Source of the DNA: Microbacterium sp.
GTDB taxonomy: Bacteria; Actinomycetota; Actinomycetes; Actinomycetales; Microbacteriaceae
Length of the DNA stretch: 17,131 nt
Assembly (NCBI GenBank): GCA_003524435.1
Contig: DQHP01000056.1
Coordinates: 1-17,131 of the forward strand
Direction of reading: 5' to 3'
Under the pieces are notes generated by a model. It did not search any database. It was not told where the DNA came from and worked only from the letters and a program-made list of their open reading frames with translations. Made by a program: the position numbers and the translations under genes. Below are positions 15,201 to 17,131 of this stretch, piece by piece (within the stretch, counting starts at the first letter, position 1; the number at the start of each line of letters is the position of its first letter).

Positions 15201-17131
15201 GGCGATGCTTGACGGAGCTGAGATCCCGCTGCCGTACGAGACGTCATCGGTTGATCTTGCAGCTGGCGACCACACGGTTGAGATCACGGCGACGGATGCT
15301 TTGGGAAATGCCTCGGTGTACTCGGCGAGCTTCATCACCTATGAAGAGCAGCCGTCAGCCGGTGCGCTCTCGCCCGCCGAGGGAGCGGAGGTCGAAGCCG
15401 GCGAGGTGACGCTGCAGGCAAAGGTCGAAGACCCCACCGGTGACGTGCTGGATGTCTCGTTCCTCGAAGGTCGCCGCGTCGACCTCGACGACGGTGACAT
15501 CGAGCTGAAATCGGGCACGGTCAACGACGCTCGCGACCTGGAGCGTGGCGAGACCGCCGCGTTGAGTGATGAAGACGTGCGGATGCTGTCGAGCGCCGAT
15601 GGCCTCGCGACGGATGTCTCATCATCTGCTGAATTCCCGTACCAGCTGTTCGATGTCGCCACCGGTGATGCCGAAGACGGCTCGCTTGTGCGGGTGTCGT
15701 GGACCGGGCACGCCAATGCGGGTGCCACTGTCGTGCTGTACGCACTGGCCGCTGACGGCGCGAGCTGGGTCGAGCAGACCAGGCACGTGGCTGCGGATGA
15801 GGGCTCGTTCGAGCTCGAAGCATCCGTCGACGTCACCGCGCACACGCGTGACGGAGCTGTGCGTGTGCTCGTGCAGCACTCGGAGGGTTTCGCCGGCGCT
15901 GACCTCAGCACGCGTGAATCTGACGTCGTGCCGGCGCATCCGCTGGACACACCACGCGCGGAGTACGACTTCACGTTCGCCTGGGAATCTGACACGCAGT
16001 ACTACAAGCAGAACAGCGTCGAAGGGGAAGATCGCCTCCGTCACCAGGAGGCGATCCACTCGTACCTGCTCGAGCAGCGTGACGAGATGAACCTGCAGTA
16101 CCTGTTCCACACCGGCGACATTGTCAACGACTACGACCAGATGTATCAGTGGACCGAGAACGCCGATCCGCAGTATCGACGCCTCGACGAGGCAGGGCTG
16201 CCCTATGGCGTGCTCGCCGGCAACCACGATGTCGGTCATTGGCAGATGGACTACACCAACTACGGCACTTACTTCGGTGAGGACCGGTTCGCGGGCAACC
16301 CTTGGTACGGCGGCAGCTTTGAGAACAACCGTGGTCACTACGACCTGATGTCAGCAGGCGGGATCGACTTCATCATGGTTTACACAGGCTGGGGTCCGGC
16401 AGACGCCGAGATCAACTGGATGAACGAGGTGCTCGCACAGTACCCCGATCGTGTCGCGGTCATCGCTCAGCATGAGTTCTTGCTCACCACGGGCGGTCTC
16501 GGGCAGATGCCGCAGCGGATCCTCGATGAGGTCGTCGCGACGAACCCGAACGTGAAGATGGTGTTCTCCGGCCACTACCACGACGCATTCACGCGCACCG
16601 ATCAGTTCGATGACGACGGCGACGGGGTGATGGACCGCAACGTGTACTCGATGCTGTTCGACTACCAGGGTCTTCCTGAGGGCGGTCAGGGTTTCTTGCG
16701 TCTGATGCACTTCGACACCGTGGGTGAGCGGATGATCGTGCGCACATACTCACCGTCGCTGGAAGATCCGGAGCGGGGCGGTGCGCTAGGAAAGTACGAC
16801 TCGGATGACCCGACGCTGGCGGATGCCCCACAGGAGTTCGAGCTGACGTTTGACCAGCTGGGGATCGCCCCGGTCTCACGCACGCTGGGAACTGACGCCT
16901 TCTCGGCCGAGGTGCTCACCGCGAATGAGATCGCATCGTTCGAAGGTGTGGAGTCGGGGTCGATCCTGTCGGCCACCTGGCCGCTCGCTGAGCTGGGGGA
17001 GCGCGGCTGGTACGTGCGCACCAGCGACCCGCACGGAGCAGTCGAACGCTCTGCCGTGCAGCTGTTTACCGTGCTGGCCGGGTCTGAGCCTGAGCCGGAG
17101 GAGCCCGGTGAAGGCGGCGGCGGGGAAGACG
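12256..17131 (+). CDS. Large secreted lamin-tail-domain / Ig-like / calcineurin-like metallophosphoesterase (cut by window edge)
   Basis: The frame is open from ATG 12256 to the right edge, 1625 codons with no stop. Residues 1-30 form a signal peptide (MLPRHS, hydrophobic core, PAAAA). Three lamin-tail-like domains follow at about 48-215, 244-410 and 442-600, each starting near VTEI and ending in a linker like PGTVLPEAL. Residues about 630-1235 hold Ig-like repeats (VDNTGPEV, TATDALGNAS). A calcineurin-like phosphoesterase spans about 1240-1500: D1246-T-Q, G-D1288-IVN-D1292, G-N1323-H1324-D1325, Q-H1406-E and G-H1440-Y-H1442. The usual first motif DxH reads DTQ, so one metal ligand is altered. 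The visible end, SEPEPEEPGEGGGGED, is a spacer that may precede a wall anchor outside the window. It is an extracellular enzyme, perhaps for phosphate or nucleotide scavenging; the substrate is unknown. The ribosome binding site is weak, and it is probably a separate unit from the lsr group. Confidence 0.88.
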   Translation, partial: MLPRHSLAYPSALGAIVLAATLLPVAPAAASDLIIPAAAAETASVPAIVVTEIVANNVGNDHFEYVEIHNTTSETIDLAAEGYSFAYSYVDSDDDSSDKALTAEPLTLAADETALLWVSYTSGKVDSFARTVDDFRNYHAADAATQIVRVTGQAGMANTGNRGIRVVKEENLVSWAHYPEGSMGEDLGVHFRLRTAPETPAPEGMDAFGILAARSPGTVLPEALERPAPTPEVPDDSQASNWPLMVTEIGPNNTGADAFEFFEVHNTTTAAIDLDAENYSFSYSYADDDDRTRDVPFTVEEPLVIEPGETVIMWVSFVSGTTDSFAHTADDFRAKWGAPADSRVVRVEGQAGMLNGGGRGIRVLQGDEAISWSYYPPGSVGNGLTANYRIPADIAEKSLPLLSEAAPPTPGTILPEALTAAEPEPEPDFDPQPDPSVTTSSLQVTEILPDSTNVAGSDGYEFVEVYNATSEPIDFADYRMNYLYPRDEYTNSKKAYWAAEPGDVVIPAGKSLVLWVKNGANDDLDDSDFNETFDTSLTLGVDLVETFSAGMSNTLPRGIEITTNTGHSINRGHYNLGETDDTLPNQGIRYITDAEDLTLQRMLGLAPATPGTVQSDQVPAGLMIPASDTTGPVIENRTAAEADPAADFALSFGVTDDVLPRTVTLALSNDVDGEMAPINLTDAGEGSYVHTIPSVDLMGKSWLEYTVTASDGTNVTTLETVRVPVLGASADPLRLNLEEGGFVGGTVNDGVTTVIAGGEKFPAEIELDVDSEKLQTEASLESEPMFAFETSDTDYYFKNGVLVGDDILNIFDQGTGSNWATIATPVPLSYVQEGDELVVSVWAGTKAAPVIDEFENNDDFVIRGMRLILPDGRTLFPKGYDDPAVELAMGDTAGKNDFYDARFTLPDDAFAAVTAEWDTTSREDGPAIVTATDADATVSRTVQVDNTGPEVTTEIVDGSAYQGAITIDASVTDAGIGEATTTAMLDGAEIPLPYETSSVDLAAGDHTVEITATDALGNASVYSASFITYEEQPSAGALSPAEGAEVEAGEVTLQAKVEDPTGDVLDVSFLEGRRVDLDDGDIELKSGTVNDARDLERGETAALSDEDVRMLSSADGLATDVSSSAEFPYQLFDVATGDAEDGSLVRVSWTGHANAGATVVLYALAADGASWVEQTRHVAADEGSFELEASVDVTAHTRDGAVRVLVQHSEGFAGADLSTRESDVVPAHPLDTPRAEYDFTFAWESDTQYYKQNSVEGEDRLRHQEAIHSYLLEQRDEMNLQYLFHTGDIVNDYDQMYQWTENADPQYRRLDEAGLPYGVLAGNHDVGHWQMDYTNYGTYFGEDRFAGNPWYGGSFENNRGHYDLMSAGGIDFIMVYTGWGPADAEINWMNEVLAQYPDRVAVIAQHEFLLTTGGLGQMPQRILDEVVATNPNVKMVFSGHYHDAFTRTDQFDDDGDGVMDRNVYSMLFDYQGLPEGGQGFLRLMHFDTVGERMIVRTYSPSLEDPERGGALGKYDSDDPTLADAPQEFELTFDQLGIAPVSRTLGTDAFSAEVLTANEIASFEGVESGSILSATWPLAELGERGWYVRTSDPHGAVERSAVQLFTVLAGSEPEPEEPGEGGGGED
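12400..13516 (+). repeat. Tandem duplication of lamin-tail domains 1 and 2 within the secreted protein
   Basis: Domain 1 (from 12403) and domain 2 (from 12991) are clearly homologous along their length: VTEI-xx-NN-x-G, E(Y/F)-x-E-(I/V)-HNTT, YSF-x-YSY-x-D, L(L/I)WVS, DDFR, VRV-x-GQAGM-x-N, GRGIRV or NRGIRV, and SW-x-x-YP-x-GS. Both end in a PGT-(V/I)-LPEAL linker. Domain 3 (from 13585) is more distant. The pattern indicates recent duplication of the first two and an older third copy. Confidence 0.8.

Noticed and set aside
15040..15300. Repeated word ACGGATGCT in the phosphoesterase gene
   Set aside because: It encodes T-D-A at equivalent points of Ig-like repeats. It reflects domain repetition and codon preference, not a DNA element.
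1..17131. Search for tRNA, rRNA, CRISPR arrays, insertion sequences, attachment sites and origins
   Set aside because: No transposase or integrase frame, no regularly spaced repeats, and no structure like a tRNA or rRNA was seen by eye.

Overview
The window reads as chromosomal DNA from a high-GC Gram-positive actinobacterium, most like the Microbacteriaceae. This is inferred from GC-rich third codon positions, GTG and TTG starts, GGAGG-type ribosome binding sites, a lipoprotein solute-binding protein and a large secreted lamin-tail/metallophosphoesterase protein. No 16S or other marker gene is present, so the lineage is not proved.

Layout. Positions 1-697 hold two minus-strand genes that overlap at GTGA: a VanZ-family membrane protein, then the start of a low-molecular-weight protein tyrosine phosphatase that runs off the left edge. 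Positions 698-877 are a divergent regulatory region with a cluster of TGAGC half-sites. Positions 878-12112 hold one long co-directional gene group: lsrA, lsrC, lsrD, lsrB, lsrR, lsrK, a cupin gene, lsrF, a class II aldolase gene and an MFS transporter gene. From 12256 to the right edge is one open reading frame, with no stop in the window, for a secreted protein with three lamin-tail domains, Ig-like domains and a calcineurin-like phosphoesterase.

How it fits together. The central group is a full autoinducer-2 (AI-2) uptake and breakdown system, as known from the enterobacterial lsr operon. LsrB binds AI-2 outside the cell, LsrC and LsrD form the channel and LsrA powers it. LsrK phosphorylates the imported signal, and phospho-AI-2 should release the repressor LsrR. 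LsrF cleaves the isomerised phospho-AI-2 to dihydroxyacetone phosphate and acetyl-CoA. The similarity to the Escherichia coli proteins is direct, motif by motif, and all six AI-2 contact residues of LsrB are present.

Two departures from E. coli stand out. There is no lsrG here (phospho-AI-2 isomerase, ABM fold); a small cupin gene sits between lsrK and lsrF and is the obvious candidate replacement. The operon also extends into a class II aldolase and an AraJ-like MFS transporter, which suggests extra processing or export steps. lsrR lies inside the transport/processing group rather than in a divergent lsrRK unit. Hairpins separate lsrB from lsrR and lsrF from the aldolase, and probably tune the relative amounts of the parts.
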